64,000 nucleotides of DNA, taken from the NCBI GenBank assembly GCA_023386155.1, contig JAEWKH010000002.1, positions 1 to 64,000 on the forward strand, in the 5' to 3' direction. This stretch comes from Pseudomonadota bacterium (lineage in GTDB: Bacteria; Pseudomonadota; Alphaproteobacteria; Rhizobiales; Beijerinckiaceae). How positions within the stretch are numbered: position 1 is the stretch's first letter; every line of letters starts with the position of its first letter. This document shows positions 54,252 to 63,550 of the stretch, one piece after another. The notes beneath the pieces are model-generated. The model did no database searches, was not told the origin of the DNA, and saw only the letters and a program-made list of their open reading frames with translations. A program made the position numbers and the translations under genes.

Positions 54252-55006
54252 CAGACCATCTCCTCTTCGCCGAGATAGGCGGCACGGACCTCCGGATTGG
54301 CCCTGATGCGCTCCGGCGTGTCGGTAGCGATCACGCGGCCGTAGACGAGAACCGAGACACGATCGGCCAACGAGAAGACCGCATCCATATCATGCTCGAT
54401 CAGCACGATGGTGAGGCGGCTCTTCAGGCGCCGCAGGGTCTCGACCACACGCTGGGATTCGTCGTGCCCGGTCCCGGCGAGCGGCTCGTCGAGCAGCAGC
54501 AGCTTCGGCTCCGTCGCAAGGCCGATGGCGAGTTCGAGCTGTCGCTTCTCTCCGTGGGACAGCAGGCCTGCGGGGATATGGGCGCGAGCAGCCAGCCCGG
54601 CCTGAGCGAGGCAGTCCATGGCAGAGTCATTCAGCGCTTTCTCCTGCGAGGCATTGCCGAAGAAGCGGAAGCTCGATCCCGAGCGCGCCTGAACGGCAAG
54701 CGCCACGTTCTCGAGAGCCGAGAAGCCCGGCAGGATCGAGGTGATCTGGAAGGACCGCGCCAGTCCGCGCCTGACGCGCTGCGGCATCGGAAGGTTCGTC
54801 ACGTCCTCGCCGCCGAACAGGATCGTTCCGGAATTCGAGCCCAGAGTGCCGGAGATCTGATGGATCAGGGTCGTCTTGCCGGCGCCGTTGGGACCGATGA
54901 TGGCGTGCAGCTCGCCGGGCTGGACGGACAGGCTGACGTCGTCGGTGACGACGAGCGCGCCGTAGGACTTGCGCAGGTGACGAAGTTCGAGCAGCGGCTC
55001 AACCAT
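54251..55006 (-). CDS. Branched-chain-type ABC transporter ATP-binding protein (LivG-like)
   Basis: A 251-residue ATPase. Walker A is GPNGAGKTTLI (about residues 38-48), the signature-type segment LLSHGEKRQLELAIGL, and Walker B LLLLDEPLAGTGHDE, with the switch His in LIEHDMDAVF. Its start overlaps the LivM-like gene by eight bases and its stop overlaps the LivF-like start, so the three are coupled. Confidence 0.93.
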
Positions 55007-56030
55007 GGCGGGGCCTCCGCAGCAGGCCCATGATGCCGCCCCTGACGAACAGAACGATCAGGATGAGGAGGGGCCCGAACACCATCTTCCAGTTCTCGGC
55101 GAGATGGGCGCGGGTTTCCTCGCCCAGGAAGAAGCTCATGGAATGCAGGATCTCCGGCAGGAATTCCTCCAGCAGCAGGAACGCGGCGGCGCCGATGATG
55201 GCGCCGTGCAGGGTGCCGAGCCCGCCGAGCACCACCATGAAGATCAGCTCGCCGGAGCGCTGCCAGGTCATGAAGGCCGGGCTCACGAACTCCGCCTGGT
55301 TCGCCAGAAGGCATCCGGCAAGCCCTGCCATCATGCCGCTGAGCACATAGGCGGCGAGCTGAAAGCGGAAGGGCTGGAAGCCGATCGCCTCCATGCGAAG
55401 GGCGTTCTCCCGGGTTCCGCGCAGGACACGCCCGAACCTGGACGCTACGACGGATCGGGAAAACGCATAGGCGACGAAGAGACAGAACAGGCAGAACCAG
55501 TAGAAGGCGAAGTCGTTCTCCAGGATGCCGGAGCCCGCCACGAGACTGCGTGACGGCAGCGTCATGCCATCGTCGCCACCATAGGCCGCCAGCGACGTGG
55601 CAAGGAAGTAGAGCATCTGTCCGAACGCGAGGGTGATCATGATGAAGTAGACGCCCTTGGTCCGCAGCGAGATCGCTCCCGTGACCAGGGCGAAGAGGGC
55701 CGAGGCCGCGAGCGCCACTGGGATCTGGATGAGTGCATCCTCGATGCCATGGCTCGCGAGAATGCCGACCGCGTAGCCTCCGATCCCCAGGAAGGCCGCG
55801 TGGCCGAAGCTCACGAGCGCGCCGTAGCCGAGAACGAGGTCGAGCGCCATGGCGGCAATGCCGAAGATCATCACCCGTGTCAGAAGGGACAGGACATAAC
55901 CCTCCGCGCCGGAGAACGCGGCAAGCAGCGGCGCTGCCGCGAAGGCTGCGAAGAGAATGACGGGAACGGCCTCGAACCGTCTTGTGAGCGTTGGCATGGA
56001 AGCGGATGATCTTTCGGCGAGTTCGGTCAT
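54999..56030 (-). CDS. Branched-chain-type ABC transporter permease (LivM-like)
   Basis: A 343-residue permease with about ten membrane segments. GYGALVSFGHAAFLGIGGYA and the C-terminal MVVLGGLGTLHGAIIGA loop, where the ATPase couples, are family signatures. AGGGTG lies six bases before the ATG at 56030. It follows the LivH-like permease gene nine bases after its stop. Confidence 0.94.
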   Translation of the reverse strand: MTELAERSSASMPTLTRRFEAVPVILFAAFAAAPLLAAFSGAEGYVLSLLTRVMIFGIAAMALDLVLGYGALVSFGHAAFLGIGGYAVGILASHGIEDALIQIPVALAASALFALVTGAISLRTKGVYFIMITLAFGQMLYFLATSLAAYGGDDGMTLPSRSLVAGSGILENDFAFYWFCLFCLFVAYAFSRSVVASRFGRVLRGTRENALRMEAIGFQPFRFQLAAYVLSGMMAGLAGCLLANQAEFVSPAFMTWQRSGELIFMVVLGGLGTLHGAIIGAAAFLLLEEFLPEILHSMSFFLGEETRAHLAENWKMVFGPLLILIVLFVRGGIMGLLRRPRHG

Positions 56031-56039
56031 GAACGCACC

Positions 56040-56960
56040 CTAGCGTTTCACGGGGAACAGGCCGGAGGGGCGGAAGAACAGCACCGCAGCCATGAAGATA
56101 TAGATCAGCATCGGGGCGATGGCCCGTCCGGTCTGGCTTGCCGCCGCGGGATCGAGAAAAAGGCGCAGCAGGTTCGGCGCGAAGGTCCGTCCGACCGTAT
56201 CCACCAGGCCGATCAGGAGCGCCGCCAGGAACGCGCCGCGAATCGAGCCGATGCCGCCGATGACGATGACCACGAAGGCGAGGATGAGGATGTTGTCGCC
56301 CATGCCCGGCTCCACCGAAAGGATCGGCGCCACCATCGCGCCGGCAAAGCCCGCGAGCATGGCTCCGAAGCCGAACACGATCATGAACAGCCTCTGGATG
56401 TTGACGCCGAGCGCCGACACCATGGAGGCGTTGCTGGCTCCGGCGCGCACCAGCATGCCGACGCGCGTGTGGTTGACCAGAACGTAGAGCAGGGCGGCGA
56501 CCACGAGGCCTGCCGCGATGATGGCGAGGCGATAGACGGGATAGAGCAGGCCGTTTGCGATCTCCACCGAGCCCGAGAGAAGTTCGGGAACGGGGACGCT
56601 CAGCGGGGCCGCGCCCCAGACGAACTTCACGGCCTGGTTCAGGAACAGGATCACGCCGAAGGTGGCGAGCACCTGATCGAGGTGGTCGCGATCGTAGAGA
56701 TGCCTGAAGATCAGAACCTCGAGCAGAAGCCCGAAGGCCAGGGCCGAGGGCAGGGCGAGGAGCAGCGCCCAGCCGAAGCTGCCCGTCCAGGCGCTGAACG
56801 CCGCCACCAGATAGGCGCCGACCATGTACTGCACGCCGTGGGCGAGGTTGATGAAGTCCATCACGCCGAACACCAGGGTCAGCCCGGCGGCGATGAGAAA
56901 GAGGATGAGGCCGAACTGAAGGCCGTTCAGAGCCTGGACGAAGAGGAGTGTTGCGTTCAT
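56040..56960 (-). CDS. Branched-chain-type ABC transporter permease (LivH-like)
   Basis: A 306-residue permease from the ATG at 56960 (MNATLLFVQALNGLQFGLIL). GLTLVFGVMDFINLAHGVQY and the coupling loop VIVIGGIGSIRGAFLAA are conserved. Upstream in-frame codons to 57044 are unlikely to be translated. A perfect palindrome at 57054-57081 separates it from the binding-protein gene, a common place for partial termination. Confidence 0.92.
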   Translation of the reverse strand: MNATLLFVQALNGLQFGLILFLIAAGLTLVFGVMDFINLAHGVQYMVGAYLVAAFSAWTGSFGWALLLALPSALAFGLLLEVLIFRHLYDRDHLDQVLATFGVILFLNQAVKFVWGAAPLSVPVPELLSGSVEIANGLLYPVYRLAIIAAGLVVAALLYVLVNHTRVGMLVRAGASNASMVSALGVNIQRLFMIVFGFGAMLAGFAGAMVAPILSVEPGMGDNILILAFVVIVIGGIGSIRGAFLAALLIGLVDTVGRTFAPNLLRLFLDPAAASQTGRAIAPMLIYIFMAAVLFFRPSGLFPVKR

Positions 56961-57053
56961 CGGCGCTTCACTGGCAGCGGACCTGCATCGATCGAGCCTC
57001 CGCTCGGGCGCTCCCATGGGAGAGCGCCATGATGATTGCGTCATAGAATAGGA

Positions 57054-57081
57054 ATCGATCTGCCCCGCGGGGCAGATCGAT
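57054..57081 (-). terminator. Perfect 28-bp palindrome between binding-protein and permease genes
   Basis: The sequence from ATCGATCTGCCCC to its exact complement is a continuous 28-bp palindrome centred on GCGC-like CCGCGG. In the RNA it would form a very stable stem. In the direction of transcription it is followed by TCCTATTCTAT, only weakly T-rich. It probably reduces read-through into the permease genes or protects the binding-protein mRNA 3' end. Confidence 0.6.
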
Positions 57082-57098
57082 CAGTTCCGTGGAGCGCC

Positions 57099-58274
57099 TC
57101 AGTTCGTGGCGGCGCAGTCCTTGGCGTAGGCGTCCGTGTAATCGTCGAACACCTTCTCGACGATCTCGGTCTGGAACTTGCCGTCCGGGCGCTTGGCGGC
57201 CTTTACCAGATAGAAGTCCTGGATCGGGAAGCCGTTGGTGCCGAACTTGAACTCGCCGCGCAGGGACTTGAAGTCGGCCTTCTTGATGGCGGCGCGCACG
57301 GCGTCCTTGTTGTCCGTCTTGCCGCCGGTTGCCTTGAGCGCGCTGTCGATCAGCAGGGCCGCATCATAGGCATGCATGGAATAGGAGCCGGGCACGGAAT
57401 TGTAGGCCGCCTCATAGGCCGCGACGAACTTCTTGTTCTCCGGGGTGTCCATGTTCGGAGCCCAGTTCGAGCCGCCGAACATGCCGATGGCCGCATCCTG
57501 CTGCGCAGGCAGGGTCGATTCATCGACCGTGAAGGCGGAGAGGAACGGGATGCGGTCGGCGAGGCCCGCCGCGCGGTACTGCTTGACCAGGTTTACGCCC
57601 ATGCCGCCCGGCATGAAGGTGAAGATGGCGTCGGGCTGCATGGAGGCGATCTTCGCAAGCTCGGACTGGAAGTCGAGCGTGTTGAGCGGAACGTAGGATT
57701 CCTCGACGATCTCGCCCTTGTAGTGGCGCTTGAAGCCGGCGAGCGCATCCTTGCCGGCCTGATAGTTCGGCGCGAGAAGGTAGACCTTCTTGTAGCCGCG
57801 GTCCTGCGCCACCTTGCCGAGAACCTCGTGGTTCTGGTCGTTCTGGTAGGATGTCGCGAAGAAGTACGGGTTGCAGCTCTTGCCCGCGAGGTTCGAGGGG
57901 CCCGCATTGGTGCTGATGTAGAATGTGTTCGCGTCCACGATGGGCTTGTGGACGGCCACGGCCACGTTCGAGAAGATCGGGCCGACGACGAAGTCCACCT
58001 TGTCGCGCTCCAGGAGGCCCTTCACCTTCGTCACCGCCACGTCCGGCTTCAGCTCGTCGTCGACGACGATCACCTCGACGTCACGTCCGCCGAGCTTGCC
58101 GCCGAGATCCTTCACCGCGAGCTGGAATCCGTCGCGGGCCTGCTGGCCGAGAACGGCCGAAGGGCCGGAAAGGGTCAGAAGCAGTCCGACCTTCAGTTTC
58201 TCCTGCGCCATGGCCGGAGCCGCGGCCAGGCCGACGGCCGCTGCAAGGCCAAGGGTTTTGATCGTCACGTTCAT
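57099..58274 (-). CDS. Branched-chain-type ABC transporter substrate-binding protein
   Basis: A 391-residue periplasmic protein. Signal peptide MNVTIKTLGLAAAVGLAAAP ends in AMA before QEKLKVGLLLTLSGPSAVLG. The type I binding-protein fold is visible (VDFVVGPIFSNVA, YKKVYLLAPNYQAGKDAL, YSMHAYDAALLID). ATG at 58274 has GGGAG upstream. It is the first gene of the transporter operon, divergent from the aminobenzoate-CoA ligase, so an aromatic carboxylate such as anthranilate or benzoate is the likely ligand. Confidence 0.93.
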   Translation of the reverse strand: MNVTIKTLGLAAAVGLAAAPAMAQEKLKVGLLLTLSGPSAVLGQQARDGFQLAVKDLGGKLGGRDVEVIVVDDELKPDVAVTKVKGLLERDKVDFVVGPIFSNVAVAVHKPIVDANTFYISTNAGPSNLAGKSCNPYFFATSYQNDQNHEVLGKVAQDRGYKKVYLLAPNYQAGKDALAGFKRHYKGEIVEESYVPLNTLDFQSELAKIASMQPDAIFTFMPGGMGVNLVKQYRAAGLADRIPFLSAFTVDESTLPAQQDAAIGMFGGSNWAPNMDTPENKKFVAAYEAAYNSVPGSYSMHAYDAALLIDSALKATGGKTDNKDAVRAAIKKADFKSLRGEFKFGTNGFPIQDFYLVKAAKRPDGKFQTEIVEKVFDDYTDAYAKDCAATN

Positions 58275-58672
58275 CAATGGTCTCCCGAATGGCTGTTCCC
58301 TGCGCACATTGGCTGTGCTGCGTGATTGTTCCCGCCGGGACGTGCGACGCCTCGACGGACAGGTCGGCGATACTCTGCCGCAAATCTTTTCTGCCGAACA
58401 CTCCCTTTATCGGAGCTCTCCTCCCGGCATCCCCAATCTTTCCCCGATCTTTGGGATTGCCAAGGATTATTTTAAGATTAAAATATTTTTCCGGTTCTTC
58501 AAGCGGATTGTTTCGTAGAGGAAGGCAGGCGAAAGGACGGGCGCGTGACTGGCCGGGGATAGGCAGCGATAGGGAGTTCGCCATGGCGCGGCTCCCGGAT
58601 TCGGGCTGCCGTCCGGCCAAGCTTAGCGGGCTCCGTTCTCCTGGCGCACAATAAACAACAGAGGAGCGGACG
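58275..58672. promoter_or_regulatory. Divergent control region between the transporter and CoA-ligase operons
   Basis: About 400 bp without a gene, containing the AT-rich operator and promoter at 58457-58486 and otherwise nothing recognisable. The AT-rich centre stands out sharply from the GC-rich surroundings. Confidence 0.6.
58457..58486 (+). promoter_or_regulatory. Promoter with overlapping AT-rich palindromic operator, site 1
   Basis: TTGCCA at 58457-58462 and TAAAAT at 58479-58484, 16 bases apart, form a sigma-70-like promoter reading towards the CoA ligase. The palindromic TTATTTTAAGATTAAAATAT (58467-58486) covers the spacer and -10 region and matches site 2 at 60377-60396 at 18 of 20 positions. 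Binding there would block transcription. The linked MarR-family gene is the obvious candidate repressor; this is inference. Confidence 0.68.
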
Positions 58673-60322
58673 ATGGCGGATACGGCGCATGTGGATACAT
58701 TCGCGAGGGACAATCTTCCGCCTCGGGATCAATGGCCCGAGTTCCGGTTCACCCGCCCCGAGCTTCACTATCCCGAGCGGCTGAACTGCGCCGTCGCCTT
58801 TCTCGATCGCTGGGTCGACGAGGGAAGGGGCGATGAGCCCTGCCTCATCAGCCCGACCGAAATGCTGACCTATCGGGCGCTCCAGGAGCGCGTGAACCGC
58901 ATCGGCAACGTGCTCGTCCACAAGCTCGGCTTGGTTCCGGGCACCCGCGTCCTCCTGCGCTCCGCCAACAATCCCATGATGGTGGCAGCCTATCTGGCGG
59001 TCCTGAAGGCCGGCGGCATCGTCGTGGCCACCATGCCGCTGCTGCGCGCGAAGGAAATCGCCTATCCGCTGCAGAAGGCGAAGATCGCCATCGCCCTCTG
59101 CGACCATCGCCTCGCGGACGAGATGGAGCGCGCCCGGACGATGGCGCCGGACCTGCGGCATGTGGTGTATTGGGGAGCGGGCAAGCCCGACAGTCTCGAG
59201 GCGCTGATCGCCGAAGCCTCGCCGGAATTCGACGCGGTCGATACGGCGGCGGACGATGTCTGCCTGATCGGCTTCACCTCCGGCACCACGGGCGAGCCGA
59301 AGGGAACCATGCATTTCCATCGCGACATGCTGGCGATCTGCGACGGCTACGGGCGAAACGTGCTGCGGCCCGAGCCGAGCGATCGCTTCATCGGCTCGCC
59401 GCCGCTCGCCTTCACCTTCGGGCTCGGCGGAATCGTGCTGTTCCCCATGCATGTCGGCGCTTCGACCGTGCTGCTGGAGAAGGCGGGACCGGACGATCTT
59501 CTGCCCGCCATCATGCAGTACAAGGCCACCATCTGCTTCACGGCGCCGACCGCCTACCGCGCCATGCTGTCGAAGCTCGAAGGCTACGACATCTCCAGCC
59601 TGCGCAAATGCGTCTCGGCGGGCGAGCCGCTGCCGAAGGGGACGTTCGAGGCCTGGAAGGCTGCAACGAACATCAGGCTTATGGACGGAATCGGCGCGAC
59701 CGAGATGCTGCACATCTTCATCGCGGCGACCGAGGACGAGATCCGGCCCGGCGCCACGGGCAGGCCGGTTCCGGGCTATGAGGCGAAGGTGATCGACGAC
59801 GAGGGGCGCGATCTTCCGCCCGGCAGCATCGGCCGGCTGGCGGTCCGCGGACCGACCGGGTGCCGCTATCTCGCCGACGAGCGGCAGCGCAAATACGTGC
59901 AGGACGGCTGGAACATCACCGGCGACACCTACCTCATGGATGAGGACGGCTATTTCTGGTACCAGGCCCGCTCCGACGACATGATCATCTCGGCGGGCTA
60001 CAACATCGCGGGCCCGGAGGTCGAGGCCGCGCTCCTCACGCATCCGGCCGTGGCCGAGTGCGGCGTGGTCGGGGCGCCCGACGACGGGCGCGGAACGGTG
60101 GTCAAGGCCTATGTGGTCCTTCGCCCCGGCCATGTCCCGGGTCCCGAACTGACCAAGGTGCTGCAGGACCACGTGAAGGCGGAGATCGCGCCTTACAAGT
60201 ATCCGCGCCTCATCGAGTTCGTGGACGCCCTCCCGCGCACGCAGACCGGCAAGCTGCAGCGTTTCGCGCTGCGCCGGATCGCCCAGGAGACCGTCGCCCA
60301 TCAGGAGGCGGTCGGCGCCTGA
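58673..60322 (+). CDS. 2-aminobenzoate-CoA ligase / benzoate-CoA ligase family protein
   Basis: A 549-residue acyl-adenylate-forming enzyme. The AMP-binding signature is GFTSGTTGEPKGTMHFH (about residues 201-217), further motifs are GIGATEMLHIF and WNITGDTYLMDEDGYFWY, and the catalytic Lys is in PRTQTGKLQRFALR near the C-terminus. It activates an aromatic acid with ATP and CoA. The assignment to 2-aminobenzoate rests on the fused 2-aminobenzoyl-CoA monooxygenase/reductase gene downstream. GAGGAG lies seven bases before the ATG, and an operator-promoter lies about 190 bp upstream. Confidence 0.87.
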   Translation: MADTAHVDTFARDNLPPRDQWPEFRFTRPELHYPERLNCAVAFLDRWVDEGRGDEPCLISPTEMLTYRALQERVNRIGNVLVHKLGLVPGTRVLLRSANNPMMVAAYLAVLKAGGIVVATMPLLRAKEIAYPLQKAKIAIALCDHRLADEMERARTMAPDLRHVVYWGAGKPDSLEALIAEASPEFDAVDTAADDVCLIGFTSGTTGEPKGTMHFHRDMLAICDGYGRNVLRPEPSDRFIGSPPLAFTFGLGGIVLFPMHVGASTVLLEKAGPDDLLPAIMQYKATICFTAPTAYRAMLSKLEGYDISSLRKCVSAGEPLPKGTFEAWKAATNIRLMDGIGATEMLHIFIAATEDEIRPGATGRPVPGYEAKVIDDEGRDLPPGSIGRLAVRGPTGCRYLADERQRKYVQDGWNITGDTYLMDEDGYFWYQARSDDMIISAGYNIAGPEVEAALLTHPAVAECGVVGAPDDGRGTVVKAYVVLRPGHVPGPELTKVLQDHVKAEIAPYKYPRLIEFVDALPRTQTGKLQRFALRRIAQETVAHQEAVGA

Positions 60323-60365
60323 CGGTGTGGCGACGAGCATTCGGAAGACGGCGGGTCTTCGCAGG

Positions 60366-60396
60366 TTGATCCAAAATTATTTTAAGCTTAAAATAA
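60366..60396 (+). promoter_or_regulatory. Promoter with overlapping AT-rich palindromic operator, site 2
   Basis: TTGATC at 60366-60371 and TAAAAT at 60389-60394, 17 bases apart, form a promoter for the monooxygenase gene. The perfect 20-bp palindrome TTATTTTAAGCTTAAAATAA at 60377-60396 overlaps the spacer and -10 element in the same geometry as site 1. The monooxygenase gene therefore has its own regulated promoter. Confidence 0.72.
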
Positions 60397-60424
60397 AAAG
60401 TGCAATGTCTCGGGTGGGATTCTC

Positions 60425-62779
60425 ATGAAGACGGCGATCATAGGCGGCGGCCCGGCGGGGCTTTATTTCGCGATCCTGCTGAAGAAGCTTCGGCCGGAAT
60501 CCGACATCACGGTCTATGAACGCAATCGCGCAGATGAGACGTTCGGCTTCGGCGTCGTGTTCTCCGATGCGACGCTGGACAATTTCGAGAAGTACGATCT
60601 TCCGAGCTATCGGCGGATCGTCCGCGAGTTCGCCTATTGGGACGACATCGCGATCCATTTCAGGGGAACCGAGCACCGGATCGGCGGCAACGGCTTCTGC
60701 GGCTGCTCGCGCCGCACCCTGCTGCTCATCCTGCAGGATCGTGCGGAGGAGCTCGGCGTCAGGCTGCGCTACGAAGTGGACGTGGACGATGAGAGCCTGT
60801 TCGCCGATTCCGATCTCGTGGTCGTGGCGGACGGCATCAACAGCCGCTTCCGGGAGCGCTACGCGGACCACTTCCAGCCGGAGGTGGACCTGCGGCCCAA
60901 CAAGTTCACCTGGATGGGCTCCACCAAGCCGCTCGATGCCTTCACCTTCATCTTCCAGGAAACGGAATGGGGCCCCTTCATCGCCCATGCCTATCAATAC
61001 GAGGCGAACCGCTCGACCTGGGTGTTCGAGACCGATCCTGAAACCTTCGAGCGGGCCGGGCTGAAGGACAAGAGCGAGGCCGAGTCGGCGGCGCTCATGG
61101 AGAAGATCTTCGGCTGGTTCCTCGGCGGGCACAAAATCCTCACCAACCGCTCGATCTGGCGCAACTTCCCGATGATCCGCAACAAGCGCTGGGTCTTGGG
61201 CAACAAGGTGCTGCTCGGCGACGCCAAGGCCTCGGCGCATTTCTCCATCGGGTCCGGCACGAAGCTCGCGATGGAGGATGCCATCGCGCTCTATGAAGCC
61301 TTCCGTCGCGATCCCAGCGTCGAGGGCGCGCTGTCGCTCTACGAAACCGGACGTCGCGAGGAGGTCGAGAAGACCCAGCATGCGGCCGACGTGTCCCTGG
61401 TCTGGTTCGAGCATGTGGCGCGCTTCTGGGATTTCGATCCGGTGCAGTTCGCCTTCGGCGTCATGACCCGCGCCAAGGCGATCACCTACGACAACCTGCG
61501 CCTGCGCGCGCCCGACTTCGTGGCGGCCGTGGACAGGACCTTTGCCAATCATGTGCGCAATCAGGGCTTCGACGTCTCCATCGAAAACCCGGGCGCGCCC
61601 ATGTTCCAGCCCTTCCGCCTGCGGGAGATGGTCGTCGACAACCGCGTCGTGGTCTCGCCGATGGACATGTATTCGGCGAAGGACGGCGTGCCGGGCGATT
61701 TCCATCTCGTCCATTACGGCTCGCGCGCGATGGGCGGTGCGGGGCTCGTCTTCACGGAAATGACCTGCGTGTCGCCGGAGGCGCGCATCACGCCCGGCTG
61801 CACGGGCCTCTGGAACGACGAGCAGGAATCCGCCTGGAAGCGAATCGTCGATTACGTTCATGCGAATTCGGGCTCGAAGTTCTGCCTGCAGCTCGGGCAT
61901 TCCGGCCGCAAGGGCGCGACCAAGCTCATGTGGGAAGGGATGGACCGTCCGCTCGAGGAGGGCGCCTGGGACATCTGCTCCGCGTCGCCGATCCCCTACT
62001 TCCCCGACAGTCAGGTGCCGCGTGAAGCCACCCGCGCCGACATGGACCTCATCAGGGCGCAGTTCGTCGAAGCGACTCGGCGCGGCGAGCGGGCCGGGTT
62101 CGACATGCTCGAACTGCATTGCGCCCATGGCTACCTGATGGCGAGCTTCCTGTCGCCGCTCACCAACCGCCGCACGGACGAGTACGGCGGCTCCCTCGAA
62201 AACCGCCTGCGCTTTCCGCTCGAGGTATTCGACGCCATGCGCGAGGCCTGGCCCGCGCACAAGCCCATGTCGGTGCGCATCTCCGCCACCGACTGGGCGG
62301 AAGGCGGGATCACGGGCGACGATGCGGTCGAGATCGCACGCGCCTTTGCCGAGCACGGGGTCGATCTCGTCGATGTCTCGACGGGCCAGACCGTGCGCGA
62401 GTCACGGCCGATCTATGGACGCATGTTCCAGACTCCCTTCTCCGATCAGGTGCGCAACGAGGCGCAGGTCGCCACCATGTGCGTCGGCAACATCACGGCG
62501 GCCGATCAGGTGAACACGATCCTGGCTGCGGGCCGCGCGGATCTCGTCGCGCTCGGACGTCCGCATCTGGTCGATCCGTTCTTCACCATGAAGGCGGCCG
62601 CCTGGTATGGCGCGAAGGAGATTTACTGCCCGCCGCAATACTTGGCTGGCAGGGACCAGATCTTCCGCAACTCCGTTCGCGACCGGCAGGATCTGGAAGA
62701 GCTCAAGGTTAAGGCGAAGCCGAAGACCCGCGCGGAACTGAAGATGGAGGCCGGCGAGAAACCTCTCGCGGCGGAATGA
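60425..62779 (+). CDS. Bifunctional 2-aminobenzoyl-CoA monooxygenase/reductase (salicylyl-CoA 5-hydroxylase/oxidoreductase type)
   Basis: A 784-residue fused flavoenzyme. Residues 1 to about 390 are a class A flavin monooxygenase: FAD-binding GGGPAGLYFA at residues 7-16, and LGDAKASAHFSIGSGTKLAM near residue 265. Residues about 395-745 are an Old Yellow Enzyme-type FMN oxidoreductase: VSPMDMYSAKDGVPGDFHLV, QLGHSGRKG, HCAHGYLMASFLSPLTNRR and VALGRPHLVDPFF. This arrangement matches the Azoarcus enzyme that hydroxylates and reduces 2-aminobenzoyl-CoA, and also the proteins annotated as salicylyl-CoA 5-hydroxylases, so the exact substrate is not certain. GGTGGGA precedes the ATG. Confidence 0.9.
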   Translation: MKTAIIGGGPAGLYFAILLKKLRPESDITVYERNRADETFGFGVVFSDATLDNFEKYDLPSYRRIVREFAYWDDIAIHFRGTEHRIGGNGFCGCSRRTLLLILQDRAEELGVRLRYEVDVDDESLFADSDLVVVADGINSRFRERYADHFQPEVDLRPNKFTWMGSTKPLDAFTFIFQETEWGPFIAHAYQYEANRSTWVFETDPETFERAGLKDKSEAESAALMEKIFGWFLGGHKILTNRSIWRNFPMIRNKRWVLGNKVLLGDAKASAHFSIGSGTKLAMEDAIALYEAFRRDPSVEGALSLYETGRREEVEKTQHAADVSLVWFEHVARFWDFDPVQFAFGVMTRAKAITYDNLRLRAPDFVAAVDRTFANHVRNQGFDVSIENPGAPMFQPFRLREMVVDNRVVVSPMDMYSAKDGVPGDFHLVHYGSRAMGGAGLVFTEMTCVSPEARITPGCTGLWNDEQESAWKRIVDYVHANSGSKFCLQLGHSGRKGATKLMWEGMDRPLEEGAWDICSASPIPYFPDSQVPREATRADMDLIRAQFVEATRRGERAGFDMLELHCAHGYLMASFLSPLTNRRTDEYGGSLENRLRFPLEVFDAMREAWPAHKPMSVRISATDWAEGGITGDDAVEIARAFAEHGVDLVDVSTGQTVRESRPIYGRMFQTPFSDQVRNEAQVATMCVGNITAADQVNTILAAGRADLVALGRPHLVDPFFTMKAAAWYGAKEIYCPPQYLAGRDQIFRNSVRDRQDLEELKVKAKPKTRAELKMEAGEKPLAAE

Positions 62780-62780
62780 C

Positions 62781-63548
62781 ATGACCACGACAAGTCTCAA
62801 GGGCCGGCATGCCTTGGTCACCGGCGGCGGCCGCGGGATCGGCCGCGCCATCGCGGCATCGCTCGCGAAGGCCGGCGCGACCGTCACCATCACCGGACGC
62901 AGCCCCGAATCGCTCGAGCAGGCGATCGCGCAGGGCGACGCCCATGCGGCCGCCATTGTCGACGTGACGGATGCCGAAGCCGTGCAACGGGCCGTGCGGG
63001 AGGCGGTCGACCGCTGCGGGCCGGTCGATTTGATGATCGCCAATGCGGGATCCGCCGTCTCAGCGCCGTTCATGAAGTCGGGGCCCGATGTCTTCCGGCA
63101 GATGCTGGACGTGAACCTTCTCGGCGTCGCCAACACGGCGCAGGCGGTGCTGGGCACGATGACGGAGCGCGGCTTCGGGCGCATCATTGCCGTGGCCTCG
63201 ACCGCGGGTCTCAAGGGCTATCCCTATGTGAGCGCCTACTGCGCCGCCAAGCACGCGGTCATCGGCCTCGTCCGCGCGCTCGCGCTGGAAACGGCGAAGA
63301 CGGGCGTCACCGTCAATGCGGTCTGTCCCGGCTTCACCGATACCGATCTCGTATCCGAGAGCCTCGACATGATCATGCGCAAGACCGGCAGGTCCCGTGA
63401 CGAGGCGCTCGGTGAACTCGTGAAGCACAATCCGCAGGGACGCCTGATCGATCCCGCGGAGATTGCCGATGCGGTGCTCTGGCTGTGCGGCGATGGCGCG
63501 CGCTCCGTGACCGGGCAGGCCATCGTGGTGGCCGGTGGAGAAATCTGA
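62781..63548 (+). CDS. Short-chain dehydrogenase/reductase, probable hydroxyacyl-CoA dehydrogenase
   Basis: A 255-residue classical SDR. The cofactor motif is TGGGRGIG (about residues 14-21), NAGS follows near 91, the catalytic Ser is in AVASTAGLKG, and Tyr-x3-Lys is YCAAKH. It starts one base after the monooxygenase stop and is followed two bases later by the MarR gene. In 2-aminobenzoyl-CoA degradation the dearomatised ring is processed by beta-oxidation-like steps, so oxidation of a hydroxyacyl-CoA intermediate is a reasonable role, inferred from position. Confidence 0.86.
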   Translation: MTTTSLKGRHALVTGGGRGIGRAIAASLAKAGATVTITGRSPESLEQAIAQGDAHAAAIVDVTDAEAVQRAVREAVDRCGPVDLMIANAGSAVSAPFMKSGPDVFRQMLDVNLLGVANTAQAVLGTMTERGFGRIIAVASTAGLKGYPYVSAYCAAKHAVIGLVRALALETAKTGVTVNAVCPGFTDTDLVSESLDMIMRKTGRSRDEALGELVKHNPQGRLIDPAEIADAVLWLCGDGARSVTGQAIVVAGGEI

Positions 63549-63550
63549 CG

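Noticed and set aside
58499..62356. Long antisense frames (613 and 659 codons) opposite the CoA ligase and monooxygenase
   Set aside because: Both are shadows of genes with intact family motifs.
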